Both the position numbers and the translations under genes were made by a program. 8,592 nucleotides of DNA from the NCBI GenBank assembly GCA_046759145.1, contig JBHIBR010000052.1, positions 1 to 8,592 of the forward strand. The letters run 5' to 3'. The notes under the pieces were generated by a model that was given only the letters and a program-made list of their open reading frames with translations, was not told the DNA's origin and did no database searches. Each line of letters opens with the position of its first letter. Within the stretch, counting starts at the first letter, position 1. This stretch comes from JBHIBR01 sp046759145 [NCBI: Nitrospinota bacterium]. Lineage in GTDB: Bacteria; UBA8248. Below, piece by piece: positions 1-6,867 of the stretch.

Positions 1-864
1 GCCGGCGATGTCGGGGGCGCTCCCGTGGACGGGCTCGTAGATGCCGAAGCCCGCCCCGTTCAGGTTGGCCGAGGCGAGCATCCCGATGCTCCCGGTGAGC
101 ATGGCCGCGGCGTCGCTGAGGATGTCGCCGAAGAGGTTCCCCATCAGAAGCACGTCGAACTGGCGGGGGTCGCGGATGAGTTCCATGGCGGCGGTGTCCA
201 CGTACATGTGCCGCAGTTCGACCCCCGGGTAGTCGCGGGCCACCTCGCTCGCCACCCGCCGCCAGAGGATGGAGCACTGGAGGACGTTCTCCTTGTCCAC
301 CGAAGTCACCCTCCGGCGACGCTTGGCCGCGATCTCGAAGGCCAGCCGGACGACCCGGACCACTTCGGCGGTGGTGTAGGCCATGGTGTCAAAGGCCCGC
401 TCTCCCCCCTCCCCGGGCTCCACCCCCCGCGGCTCGCCGAAGTAGATGCCGCCGGTCGCCTCCCGCACCACCAGGAGGTCCACCCCGCGCACCACTTCCG
501 CCTTCAGGGAGCTCGCTCCCACCAGGGGCTCGAGCATCTTGGCCGGACGCAGGTTGGCAAAAAGCCCGAGCTCCCGCCGCAGCGAGAGGAGCCCTTGCTC
601 CGGCCGCAGATGGCGGGGCAGCCCATCCCATCGGGGGCCGCCCACCGCGCCGAAGAGCCCCGCCGCGCTCCGCCGACAGAGGACGAGCGTCTCGGGGGGG
701 AGGGGAGCACCGCGGCTCTCGTAGCCCGCCCCGCCGATGGGGGCCTCCTCGAAGGCGAGGTCGAGGCCGAAGCGCCGGTCGACCGCCTCGAGCACGCGCC
801 GGGCCGCCCCCACCACCTCCGGGCCCACCCCGTCGCCCGGCAGGAGCGCGAGGGTGCGGCTCAC
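1..864 (-). CDS. leuB: 3-isopropylmalate dehydrogenase (3' end cut off by window)
   Basis: Cytoplasmic enzyme that oxidises and decarboxylates 3-isopropylmalate to 2-oxoisocaproate with NAD+, the third step specific to leucine synthesis. 288 codons are visible and the frame stays open at the left edge; family members are about 350-370 residues, so roughly 70 C-terminal residues are missing. Seen: [11 protein letters not shown] at residues 7-17; the substrate-binding arginines R96, R106 (FANLRPAK) and R134 (VVREATGG); Y141; catalytic lysine K191 in SVDKENV; and the metal-binding acidic residues D223, D247 and D251, the last two in the NLFGDILSD signature. These align with R94, R104, R132, Y139, K185, D217, D241 and D245 of the Thermus enzyme. 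The start is GTG, overlapping the leuD stop by four bases (GTGA), with a GGGGGAA ribosome site 6 bases upstream. Last visible gene of the trp-leu operon. Related isocitrate, tartrate or homoisocitrate dehydrogenases are unlikely next to leuCD. Confidence 0.96.
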   Translation of the reverse strand, partial: MSRTLALLPGDGVGPEVVGAARRVLEAVDRRFGLDLAFEEAPIGGAGYESRGAPLPPETLVLCRRSAAGLFGAVGGPRWDGLPRHLRPEQGLLSLRRELGLFANLRPAKMLEPLVGASSLKAEVVRGVDLLVVREATGGIYFGEPRGVEPGEGGERAFDTMAYTTAEVVRVVRLAFEIAAKRRRRVTSVDKENVLQCSILWRRVASEVARDYPGVELRHMYVDTAAMELIRDPRQFDVLLMGNLFGDILSDAAAMLTGSIGMLASANLNGAGFGIYEPVHGSAPDIAG

Positions 865-1361
865 GCCTTCTTCCCCCGCTGCATCACGTAGCTCATGAGG
901 CCGCCCGCCCGCACCAGCTCCTGCATGAAGGCGGGGACGGGGGCCGCCTGGTAGGTCCCGCCCCGGGTCAGGTTCCGGATGGAGCCGGAGCCGAAATCCA
1001 CCTCCAGCGAGTCGCCCGTCTCGGCCTTCCCGGCCGCCTCCGGGCACTCCAGGATGGGGAGCCCCATGTTGAAGGCGTTGCGGTAGAAGATGCGGGCGAA
1101 GCCCGCCGCGATGACGCAGCTCACCCCCGCCCCCTTGATGGCGATGGGGGCGTGCTCGCGGCTGGAGCCGCAGCCGAAGTTCTGCCCCGCCACGATGATG
1201 TCGCCCGGCTGCACCTTCTGGGCGAACTCGGTATCGAGGTCCTCCATGCAGTGCTCGGCCAGCTCCTTGGCGTCCCAGGTCATGAGATAGCGGGCGGGGA
1301 TGATCACGTCGGTGTTGACGTCGTCTCCGTACTTCCAAACCTTTCCCCGGATGGGAGCCAT
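861..1361 (-). CDS. leuD: 3-isopropylmalate dehydratase small subunit
   Basis: Small (swivel-domain) subunit of isopropylmalate isomerase, which pairs with LeuC to convert 2-isopropylmalate to 3-isopropylmalate. At 166 residues it is the short form typical of archaea and many anaerobic or deep-branching bacteria, rather than the roughly 200-residue enterobacterial form. Seen: [14 protein letters not shown] near residues 13-26, and the substrate-phosphate-loop motif [14 protein letters not shown] at residues 59-72, which is diagnostic of the family; the region around [15 protein letters not shown] (88-102) is also conserved. The ATG start has a strong GGAGG site with 6-base spacing in the 33-base gap after leuC, the only real gap in the operon. 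It overlaps leuB by four bases. The homoaconitase or 2,3-dimethylmalate dehydratase small subunit are the main alternatives; the adjacent leuB and leuC favour the leucine role. Confidence 0.96.
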   Translation of the reverse strand: MAPIRGKVWKYGDDVNTDVIIPARYLMTWDAKELAEHCMEDLDTEFAQKVQPGDIIVAGQNFGCGSSREHAPIAIKGAGVSCVIAAGFARIFYRNAFNMGLPILECPEAAGKAETGDSLEVDFGSGSIRNLTRGGTYQAAPVPAFMQELVRAGGLMSYVMQRGKKA

Positions 1362-1367
1362 GGGGGT

Positions 1368-1372
1368 CCTCC
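1368..1372 (-). promoter_or_regulatory. Ribosome binding site of leuD
   Basis: The minus strand reads GGAGG six bases before the leuD ATG, inside a purine-rich run (AGAGGGAGGGAGGA). It is one of the best matches to the anti-Shine-Dalgarno sequence in the window. It falls at the only non-overlapping junction of the operon, so leuD is probably initiated independently rather than by coupling to leuC. Confidence 0.75.
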
Positions 1373-1394
1373 CTCCCTCTCCCTGTGGTCTCGC

Positions 1395-2666
1395 CTACGC
1401 CTCGCCGGCCACCTCCTCGGGGTGGGCCAGGCGGCCCTTCACGGCCGAGGCCGCAGCCACGGCCGGGCTCGCCAGGTAGATCTCGGCGCCACGGTGCCCC
1501 ATGCGCCCGCGGAAGTTGCGGTTGCTGGTGGACACACAGCGCTCCCCCTCCCCCAGCACGCCCATGTGGTAGCCCATGCAGGGGCCGCAGCCGGGGGGCG
1601 TGATGACGGCCCCCGCCTCCACGAACACCTCCAGGAGGCCCTCCTGCAGGGCCTGCTTGTAGATGAGCTGGGTGGCCGGCGTGACGAGCAGTCGCACGTT
1701 GGGGTTCACCCGCTGGCCGCGGAGCACCTTGGCCGCCTCCCGCAGGTCGGTGATGTAGCCGTTGGTGCAGGTGCCGATGTAGGCTTGGTCGATGGCCACA
1801 TCCGTGGCCTCGGTGACGGGGCGCGCGTTCGCGGGCTTGGCGGGGAAGGCCACCGTGGGCCCGATGTCCGCCCCGTCGAACTCAAACACCTTCGCGTAGC
1901 GGGCGTCGGGGTCGCTCCGGTAGAGGCGGGCCTCGCGCTGGGCCCTCCCCCGGTAGAACTCCAGGGTGATGTCGTCGGGGGGCACGATGCCGCACTTGGC
2001 CCCCGCCTCCACCGCCATGTTGCACATGGAGACGCGGTCGTAGATGGGGAGCCGCTCGATGAGCTCCCCGGTGAACTCCATGGCGCCGTAGTGGGCTCCG
2101 TCCACCCCGATCTGGCCGATGGTGTAGAGGATGATGTCCTTGCCCGACACCCAGGGGCGGCGCCCGCCCCGGTAGAGGAACTTGAAGCTGGGGGGCACCC
2201 GGAACCAGAGCTCCCCCGTGATCCAGGCCGCCGCCAGGTCGGTGCTCCCCACGCCCGTGCCCAGCGCCCCGAAGGCCCCGTAGGTGCAGCTGTGAGAGTC
2301 CCCGCCGATGGCGAGGTCTCCGGGGACCACGATGCCCCTCTCGGGGAGGAGGCTGTGCTCGATGCCCCCCTCCGCCCCCTCGTAGAGGTGGCGGATACCC
2401 TGCTCCTTGGCGAACTCCCGACACAGCTTGCCGTTCTCGGCGCTCTGGATGTCCTTGTTCGGGGTGCCGTGGTCGAGGACGATGACCGCCTTGTGGGGGT
2501 CAGAGACCCGGCTGGCACCCGCCTGGCGCATGATGGAGATGGAGAGGGGGACAGTGATGTCGTTCCCCATCATCACATCCATCCGGGCCGAGACGAGCTG
2601 GTCTGGCTGGACCTCGTCCAAGCCCGCGTGGTCGGCGAAGATCTTCTCGGCGATGGTCATGCCCAC
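1395..2666 (-). CDS. leuC: 3-isopropylmalate dehydratase large subunit
   Basis: Large [4Fe-4S] subunit of isopropylmalate isomerase (aconitase superfamily), second step of leucine synthesis with LeuD. 423 residues, the shorter archaeal-type length (enterobacterial LeuC is about 466). Seen: the three cluster cysteines C300 in IGTCTNG and C360 and C363 in [18 protein letters not shown] (64-72); [13 protein letters not shown] (121-133); and [10 protein letters not shown] (381-390). Two starts are possible. GTG at 2666 gives the N-terminus MGMTIAEKI common in this family and has AAAGGAG ten bases upstream, overlapping trpA by 10 bases. ATG at 2660 gives a four-base ATGA overlap with the trpA stop and has GGGAAG nine bases upstream. 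I chose GTG on family N-terminus; the two products differ by two residues. Homoaconitase large subunit is the main alternative, disfavoured by leuB and leuD downstream. Confidence 0.96.
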   Translation of the reverse strand: MGMTIAEKIFADHAGLDEVQPDQLVSARMDVMMGNDITVPLSISIMRQAGASRVSDPHKAVIVLDHGTPNKDIQSAENGKLCREFAKEQGIRHLYEGAEGGIEHSLLPERGIVVPGDLAIGGDSHSCTYGAFGALGTGVGSTDLAAAWITGELWFRVPPSFKFLYRGGRRPWVSGKDIILYTIGQIGVDGAHYGAMEFTGELIERLPIYDRVSMCNMAVEAGAKCGIVPPDDITLEFYRGRAQREARLYRSDPDARYAKVFEFDGADIGPTVAFPAKPANARPVTEATDVAIDQAYIGTCTNGYITDLREAAKVLRGQRVNPNVRLLVTPATQLIYKQALQEGLLEVFVEAGAVITPPGCGPCMGYHMGVLGEGERCVSTSNRNFRGRMGHRGAEIYLASPAVAAASAVKGRLAHPEEVAGEA

Positions 2667-3490
2667 GGTCTTCCCGCTCCTTTGCCCGCCCCCTCCGGGG
2701 TCAGGGCTTGATGCAGGGCGGCGACGAAGTCCCCCGCCGCCCGCAACTTCCGCTCTTCTTCCTCGGCCGCATCCATGCAGTCGATGAGGGCGCTGCCCAC
2801 GATGACCCCGTCGGCGAGGGAGGCGACGGCGGCCGCCTGCGCGGGGCCCTTGATGCCGAAGCCCGCGAGCACGGGACGGCGCTTGATGGCGTTGATGCGG
2901 CGGAGGGCCTCCGCCAGGTCGGAGGCCAGGGCCCCCCGCGCCCCGGTGACCCCCATGTGGGCCACATAGTAGATGAACCCCCTGCCCTTCTCGTTCACGA
3001 GCGCCATCCGCGGCGGGGTGCTCGTGGGGGCCAGCATGAAGATGACGTCCAGCGGGGTGTCCTCAGCCGCCCGGAGCAACCCGCCCGCCTCCTCGGGCGG
3101 GAGGTCGGGGACGATGAGGCCGTCTGCCCCCGCTGCGGCCGCCTCCCGCACGAAGCGCTCCTCGCCCCGGGCGAAGATGGGATTGTAGTAAGTCATGAGG
3201 ATGAGGGGTATCTCCACCTCCCCCCGCACCTCGCTCACCAGGGAGAGGACCTTCCCCAGCGTTGCCCCCGCCCGCAGGGCCCGCACCGAGGCCCCCTGGA
3301 TGGTGGGCCCATCCGCCAGGGGGTCGCTGAAGGGGACCCCCACCTCCACCCCGTGGGCGCCCCGCGCCGCCAACTCCCGGATGAGCCGCCGGGTGAAGGG
3401 AAGGTCCGGGTCGCCCGCAGTGATGTAAGGGAAGAGGGCCTTTTCGCCCCGATCGGTGAGGGCCTCAAGGCACGCCCCGATGCGGCCCAT
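2657..3490 (-). CDS. trpA: Tryptophan synthase alpha chain
   Basis: Cleaves indole-3-glycerol phosphate to indole and glyceraldehyde 3-phosphate and passes the indole through a tunnel to TrpB. 277 residues, within the normal 260-280. It is a TIM barrel with both catalytic acids in place: E49 in GVEVGVPFSDP and D60 in LADGPTIQ, at the same numbers as in the E. coli protein. Also seen: PYITAGDP (21-28), LMTYYNPI (98-105), GLIVPDLP (124-131), the phosphate-binding GVTGAR (180-185), AGFGIK (209-214) and GVIVGSALI (228-236). The ATG shares one base with the trpB stop (TGATG), so translation is very likely coupled to trpB, which suits a 1:1 complex; no strong separate ribosome site is visible. The Gly/Pro-rich tail after about residue 263 is low in conservation, and its codons carry the leuC ribosome site. 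The frame remains open for about 950 bases upstream of this start, but that stretch is trpB read out of frame. Confidence 0.97.
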   Translation of the reverse strand: MGRIGACLEALTDRGEKALFPYITAGDPDLPFTRRLIRELAARGAHGVEVGVPFSDPLADGPTIQGASVRALRAGATLGKVLSLVSEVRGEVEIPLILMTYYNPIFARGEERFVREAAAAGADGLIVPDLPPEEAGGLLRAAEDTPLDVIFMLAPTSTPPRMALVNEKGRGFIYYVAHMGVTGARGALASDLAEALRRINAIKRRPVLAGFGIKGPAQAAAVASLADGVIVGSALIDCMDAAEEEERKLRAAGDFVAALHQALTPEGAGKGAGRPWA

Positions 3491-4695
3491 CAGCGCCCAT
3501 CCCCGCCGAGCACCCGGGCGACCTGCTCCACGTCCTTGTCCCCCCGCCCCGAGAGGCAGAGCAACACCCGCGCCCCCTCCCCGAGCTCCCGGGCAAGTGC
3601 CGGGAGGTAGGCCACGGCGTGGGCGCACTCGAGGGCGGAGATGATCCCCTCTTCCCGCGCCAGGAGCTGGAAGCCCTCCAGGGCCTCTCGGTCCGTCACC
3701 GCCACGTAGCGGGCGCGGCCCGTCTCTTTGTAGAAACTGTGCTCGGGGCCCACGCCCGGGTAGTCGAGGCCCGCCGAGAGGGAGTGGGCGGGGATGATCT
3801 GTCCGTCCTCGTCGTAGAGGAGGTAGCTCTTGGAGCCGTGGAGCACCCCCACCCGGCCCGCCACGAGGGAAGCCCCGTGCTCGCCCGTCTCGAGGCCCCG
3901 ACCCCCCGCTTCCACCCCCACGAGCCTCACCTCCCGGTCCGCGTAGAAGGGGTGGAAGAGGCCGATGGCGTTGCTCCCCCCTCCCACGCAGGCGAGGCAG
4001 GCATCGGGGAGGCAGCCCTCCCGCTCGAGGAGCTGCTCGCGGGCCTCGCGCCCGATGACGGATTGAAAATCCCGGATCATGGTGGGATACGGGTGGGGCC
4101 CCACCACCGAGCCGATGATGTAGTGGGTGGTCTGGACCGAAGCGGTCCAGTCCCGCAGGGTTTCGTTGGTCGCATCCTTGAGGGTGCGGCTCCCGGAGTG
4201 CACCGGCGTCACCTCGGCCCCCAGCAGGCGCATCCGGAAGACGTTGAGGGCCTGGCGCCGCATGTCCTCCTCGCCCATGTAGACCTCGCACTCCATCCCG
4301 AAAAGCGCCGCCGCCGTGGCCGTGGCGACCCCGTACTGGCCCGCCCCCGTCTCGGCGATGAGGCGCCGCTTTCGCAGGCGCCGCGCGAGCAAGGCCTGGG
4401 CGACGGTGTTGTTGATCTTGTGGGCACCCGTGTGGCACAGGTCCTCGCGCTTGAGGTAGACCTTGAGGCCTCCCACCGCGGCGGAGAGCTTCTCGGCGAG
4501 GTAGAGGGGGGTGGGGCGGCCCGCGTAGTGGCGCAGGTAGTAGTCGAGCTCGCGGGCGAAGGCGGGATCAGCCTTCGCCTCCCCGTAGGCCGCTTCGAGC
4601 TCTTCGAGGGCAGGCATGAGCGTCTCGGGGACGAACTGCCCCCCGAAGGGGCCGAAATGCCCCGGGGCAGAGACCGCCTGGCTCGCCTCTGCCAT
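3490..4695 (-). CDS. trpB: Tryptophan synthase beta chain
   Basis: PLP enzyme that condenses indole from TrpA with L-serine to give tryptophan. 401 residues from the chosen ATG, matching TrpB1 proteins (about 395-410) and not the longer TrpB2 class. Seen: [12 protein letters not shown] near the N-terminus; PLP lysine K93 in HTGAHKINN; catalytic glutamate E115 in [34 protein letters not shown]-phosphate loop [22 protein letters not shown]; and C-terminal LSGRGDKD. One residue is unusual: Y121 follows the GAGQ motif where TrpB1 proteins normally have histidine (see findings). Start: the ATG at 4695 forms a TGATG one-base overlap with the trpF stop and has AAGGGG eight bases upstream. In-frame GTG codons at 4704 and 4698 would add three or one residues, but the site would be too close to the first. 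Coupled to trpF upstream and trpA downstream by the same TGATG arrangement. Confidence 0.97.
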   Translation of the reverse strand: MAEASQAVSAPGHFGPFGGQFVPETLMPALEELEAAYGEAKADPAFARELDYYLRHYAGRPTPLYLAEKLSAAVGGLKVYLKREDLCHTGAHKINNTVAQALLARRLRKRRLIAETGAGQYGVATATAAALFGMECEVYMGEEDMRRQALNVFRMRLLGAEVTPVHSGSRTLKDATNETLRDWTASVQTTHYIIGSVVGPHPYPTMIRDFQSVIGREAREQLLEREGCLPDACLACVGGGSNAIGLFHPFYADREVRLVGVEAGGRGLETGEHGASLVAGRVGVLHGSKSYLLYDEDGQIIPAHSLSAGLDYPGVGPEHSFYKETGRARYVAVTDREALEGFQLLAREEGIISALECAHAVAYLPALARELGEGARVLLCLSGRGDKDVEQVARVLGGDGR

Positions 4696-5318
4696 CACTC
4701 CCACCCCTTGGCCCGCGCGATGAAGGCGCGCACCCGCTCGGGGTCCTTGACCCCCGTCTTCACCTCCACACCGCTGCTCACGTCCACGGCGTAGGGCCGC
4801 GCGACGCTCACCGCCTCGGCCACGTTCTCGGGCGTGAGGCCGCCCGCCAGGACGAAGGGGCGCCTCTCGCCCACCTCCCGGGCGAGGGCCCAGGCGAAGG
4901 GCCTCCCCGTCCCCCCCAACTCATCCTCCCTGTAGGCGTCGAGGAGGGGGGTGACGTCGGGGTAATCGGCAACCGCCTTCAGGCTCCCCCTCTCCCGCAC
5001 CCGGAAGGCCTTGAGGACGCGGAAGCCAGAGGCGCGGAGGCGGCGACACTCCTCCGGGCTCTCGGAGCCGTGGAGCTGGACCGCGTCGAGCCCCAGGCGG
5101 CGGGCCACCTCCTCCACCCAGGCGGGGTCGGCACCGGCGAACACGCCCACCCGCACCCCGAAGGGTGGAAGCGCCTCCAGCAGGGAGGCCGCCCGCTCGA
5201 TCTCCAGCCGTCGCGGATAGCCCGGTACGAAGTTGAAACCCAGGGCGTCCGCCCCCGCCTCCAGGGCCCACCGGGCGTCCTCGGCCCGTGTGAGGCCGCA
5301 GATCTTCACCCGCAGCAC
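4695..5318 (-). CDS. trpF: Phosphoribosylanthranilate isomerase
   Basis: Isomerises N-(5'-phosphoribosyl)anthranilate to its 1-(o-carboxyphenylamino)-deoxyribulose phosphate by an Amadori rearrangement, the step before TrpC. 207 residues, a normal stand-alone TrpF rather than a TrpC-TrpF fusion. TIM barrel with general base C7 in VKICGLT and general acid D127 in TPLLDAY; also seen are [14 protein letters not shown] (23-36), VQLHGSE (80-86), [10 protein letters not shown] (157-166) and the phosphate-binding VDVSSGVE (178-185). Start: GTG at 5318 is preceded by GGGAGG with a 6-base gap and gives [10 protein letters not shown], the usual distance to the catalytic cysteine. The frame is open further upstream to 5384, but that extension would cross the predicted promoter and has no homology-like content. 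A GTG three codons further in is a weaker alternative. First gene of the trp-leu operon; its stop overlaps trpB by one base. Confidence 0.96.
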   Translation of the reverse strand: MLRVKICGLTRAEDARWALEAGADALGFNFVPGYPRRLEIERAASLLEALPPFGVRVGVFAGADPAWVEEVARRLGLDAVQLHGSESPEECRRLRASGFRVLKAFRVRERGSLKAVADYPDVTPLLDAYREDELGGTGRPFAWALAREVGERRPFVLAGGLTPENVAEAVSVARPYAVDVSSGVEVKTGVKDPERVRAFIARAKGWE

Positions 5319-5324
5319 CGGCTT

Positions 5325-5330
5325 CCTCCC
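5325..5330 (-). promoter_or_regulatory. Ribosome binding site that fixes the trpF start
   Basis: The minus strand reads GGGAGG, six bases before the GTG at 5318. This decides the GTG as the trpF start against upstream in-frame alternatives. The site lies in the short leader between the predicted promoter and trpF. Confidence 0.8.
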
Positions 5331-5354
5331 GGAGCGGGGCCAACCATGGCTTCT

Positions 5355-5384
5355 CTTATAGCATAGCCCTCCCCCAAAAACCAA
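5355..5384 (-). promoter_or_regulatory. Predicted sigma-70 type promoter of the trpFBA-leuCDB operon
   Basis: On the minus strand the spacer holds TGCTATAAG: a TATAAG hexamer (five of six bases match TATAAT) at 5360-5355 with an extended -10 TGn just upstream at 5363-5361. The -35 candidate TTGGTT at 5384-5379, 18 bases upstream, matches only three of six bases and lies inside the T-run of the liv terminator. Transcription would start near 5348, giving a leader of about 30 bases before trpF. It is the only AT-rich promoter-like patch in a very G+C-rich neighbourhood and sits exactly between the two operons. Whether it is used is inference. Confidence 0.6.
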
Positions 5385-5407
5385 AGGGCGGGCCCGCAGG
5401 CCCGCCC
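5376..5407 (-). terminator. Intrinsic terminator of the liv operon
   Basis: A perfect 9-bp G+C-only stem (GGGCGGGCC with GGCCCGCCC, 5407-5399 and 5394-5386 on the minus strand) closes a four-base TGCG loop and is followed by TTTGGTTTTT. It starts 19 bases after the livF stop. The T-run is present only in the minus-strand direction, so it should stop liv transcription and not act on the other strand. The T-run is interrupted by two G residues, which may leave some read-through into trpF. Confidence 0.85.
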
Positions 5408-5426
5408 CGCCAGCGCTCGGTGCGCC

Positions 5427-6131
5427 TCAGCCGCCGAGGTACATGCGCCGCACCTCTTCGTTCTCCAGCAGCCACCGCCCCGTCCCGTGGAAGCGGTTCC
5501 GCCCCAGCTCCAGGACATAGCCCCTGTGGGAGATCTCCAGGGCCCGGGCGGCGTTCTGCTCCACCACCATGATGGTGATGCCCGTGCGGCTCATCTCCAG
5601 GATCTTCTCGAAGACGAGGGTGATGAAGCGGGGCGCAAGCCCGAGGGAGGGCTCATCCAGCAGGACCATCTTGGGACTGGTCATGAGGGCCCGGCCCATG
5701 GCGAGCATCTGCTGCTCGCCGCCGCTCATGGTGCCCGCCGGCTGGCGGCGCCTCTCGCCCAGGATGGGGAAGAGGCCGTAGACCCGCTCCAGGGCCTCCT
5801 TCAGCCGGGCCTTATCCTTGATGATGTAGGCCCCCATCTCGAGGTTCTCCAGGACGGTCATGTGCCGGAACACGATGCGGCCCTGGGGCACGTAGGAGAG
5901 GCCTGCCCGCAGGATCTGATCCGCCCGCAGGCCGGTGATGGGGCGCCCCTCGAAGCGCACCTCCCCCGCGTCGGGCTTGAGGAAGCCCATGATGGTCTTG
6001 AACGCGGTGGACTTGCCGGCACCGTTGGGGCCGATGACGCTCACGATCTCCCGGGGGTCCACGTGCATGTCCACCCCGTGGAGGATCCTGATCCTCCCGT
6101 AGCCGGAGTGGACTGCCGCCACCTCCAGCAT
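5427..6131 (-). CDS. livF: Branched-chain amino acid type ABC transporter, ATP-binding protein LivF
   Basis: Cytoplasmic ATPase that, paired with LivG, powers import through LivH/LivM. 234 residues from the chosen start, the usual LivF length (about 233-237). Seen: Walker A GPNGAGKST (34-42), Q-loop glutamine Q83 in VPQGR, signature MSGGEQQ (135-141), Walker B MVLLDEPS (155-162), and VEQNA (190-194) where most ABC ATPases have histidine; VEQN is characteristic of LivF. The C-terminus EEVRRMYLGG also fits the family. Start: ATG at 6131 gives MLEV, the family N-terminus, seven bases after the livG stop. An ATG at 6173 would add 14 residues (MSESSRPISGADHR) and overlap the livG 3' end by 35 bases; AGGG sits close before it. 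The added segment does not resemble LivF, so I prefer 6131, with some doubt because its ribosome site is poor. Amide/urea-type HAAT transporters are related, so the substrate is not certain. Confidence 0.93.
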   Translation of the reverse strand: MLEVAAVHSGYGRIRILHGVDMHVDPREIVSVIGPNGAGKSTAFKTIMGFLKPDAGEVRFEGRPITGLRADQILRAGLSYVPQGRIVFRHMTVLENLEMGAYIIKDKARLKEALERVYGLFPILGERRRQPAGTMSGGEQQMLAMGRALMTSPKMVLLDEPSLGLAPRFITLVFEKILEMSRTGITIMVVEQNAARALEISHRGYVLELGRNRFHGTGRWLLENEEVRRMYLGG

Positions 6132-6138
6132 CCGGTGG

Positions 6139-6852
6139 TCAGCGCCCGAAATAGGCCTCGATGACTCGCTCATTTCCCTGGATCTCCCCGGGCAGCCCCT
6201 CGGCGATGAGCTCCCCGTGGTCCAGCACGAAGATCTTCTCGCAGTGGTTCATCACCACCTTCATGTCGTGCTCGACGATGATGATGGTTTTTCCCTGGTT
6301 GCGGAGCTGATGGATGCGGTCCAGGAGGGTGTTGAGCAGCGTGCGGTTCACGCCGGCCGCCGGCTCGTCCAGCAGCAGCAACTCCGGGTCGGACATGAGG
6401 GCGCGGACGAACTCGAGGAGTTTCTGCTGGCCGTAGGAGAGGTTGCCGGCGTATTCGTCCTTGAGGGGGGTGAGGGTGACGAACTCCAGGAGCTCCAGCG
6501 CCCGCTCCCGCACGGCGGCCCGGTCTCCGTCGCGGGAGACGGCCACCAGGTTCTCCAGGGCCGTCATCTCCTTGAAGACGCGGATGATCTGGAAGGTGCG
6601 GCTGACGCCCCGCTCGAAGACCTCGTGGGGCCGCAGGCCGTTCATCGGCTCACCCTTGTAGAGATACTCGCCGCCGTCGATGCGCTCGAGGCCCGTCAGG
6701 AGGTTGAAGAGGGTGGTCTTGCCCGAGCCGTTCGGGCCGATGAGGCCCGCGATGATGTTGCGCGGCACCCCGAAGGCGCAGTTGTTGACCGCCGTGATGC
6801 CGCCAAAGCGCTTGGTCAGCTTGCGGATGTCGAGGATGATGTCTTCGGCCAC
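6139..6852 (-). CDS. livG: Branched-chain amino acid type ABC transporter, ATP-binding protein LivG
   Basis: Second ATPase of the importer. 237 residues, a little shorter than typical LivG (about 250-260) because the linker between the Q-loop region and the helical domain (around residues 102-118) is compact. Seen: FGGITAVNN (16-24), Walker A GPNGSGKTT (39-47), Q88 in SRTFQ, the LivG-type signature LSYGQQK (138-144), Walker B LLLLDEPAAG (158-167, DEPAAGVN being LivG-like) and H-loop H195 in VEHDM. The start is GTG at 6852, with a purine-rich GGGGAGGG site 5 bases before it, 15 bases after the livM stop. No alternative ATG lies near. The stop precedes the livF ATG by seven bases. It could also be the UrtD-like subunit of an amide or urea importer, but no urt-specific feature is seen. 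Confidence 0.93.
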   Translation of the reverse strand: MAEDIILDIRKLTKRFGGITAVNNCAFGVPRNIIAGLIGPNGSGKTTLFNLLTGLERIDGGEYLYKGEPMNGLRPHEVFERGVSRTFQIIRVFKEMTALENLVAVSRDGDRAAVRERALELLEFVTLTPLKDEYAGNLSYGQQKLLEFVRALMSDPELLLLDEPAAGVNRTLLNTLLDRIHQLRNQGKTIIIVEHDMKVVMNHCEKIFVLDHGELIAEGLPGEIQGNERVIEAYFGR

Positions 6853-6857
6853 GACCG

Positions 6858-6865
6858 CCCTCCCC
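6858..6865 (-). promoter_or_regulatory. Ribosome binding site of livG
   Basis: The minus strand reads GGGGAGGG five bases before the livG GTG. A second GGAGG lies just upstream and overlaps the livM stop codon region (TAGGAGG), so ribosomes ending livM translation would stop right on the livG initiation region. Confidence 0.7.
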
Positions 6866-6867
6866 TC

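Noticed and set aside
25-891. 288-codon open frame on the plus strand opposite leuB
   Set aside because: The minus strand codes for LeuB with every catalytic residue in place; the plus frame is a His/Pro/Gly/Glu-rich shadow.
1362-1394. leuC-leuD gap as a promoter or terminator
   Set aside because: Only 33 bases, C/T-rich on the plus strand. It holds the leuD ribosome site but no hairpin with a T-run and no -10-like sequence.
1152-2711. 519-codon open frame on the plus strand opposite leuC
   Set aside because: It lies antisense to a clear LeuC with intact cysteines. Its product is low-complexity, rich in Gly, Ala, His, Arg, Val and Asp, as expected from the complement of G+C-rich coding DNA.
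2657-4438. A 593-residue fusion of an unknown N-terminal domain to TrpA
   Set aside because: The TrpA frame is open upstream only because of high G+C. The extra part is trpB read in another frame and is Arg/Gly/Pro-rich. TrpA starts cleanly at 3490 with a TGATG junction.
3619-4794. 391-codon open frame on the plus strand opposite trpB
   Set aside because: Antisense shadow of TrpB with a biased composition and no motif.
5306-5347. A 13-codon leader peptide ([13 protein letters not shown]) before trpF, as a possible attenuator
   Set aside because: It contains no Trp or Leu codons, has no ribosome site, begins almost at the predicted transcription start and overlaps the trpF start. There is no alternative hairpin or T-run after it.
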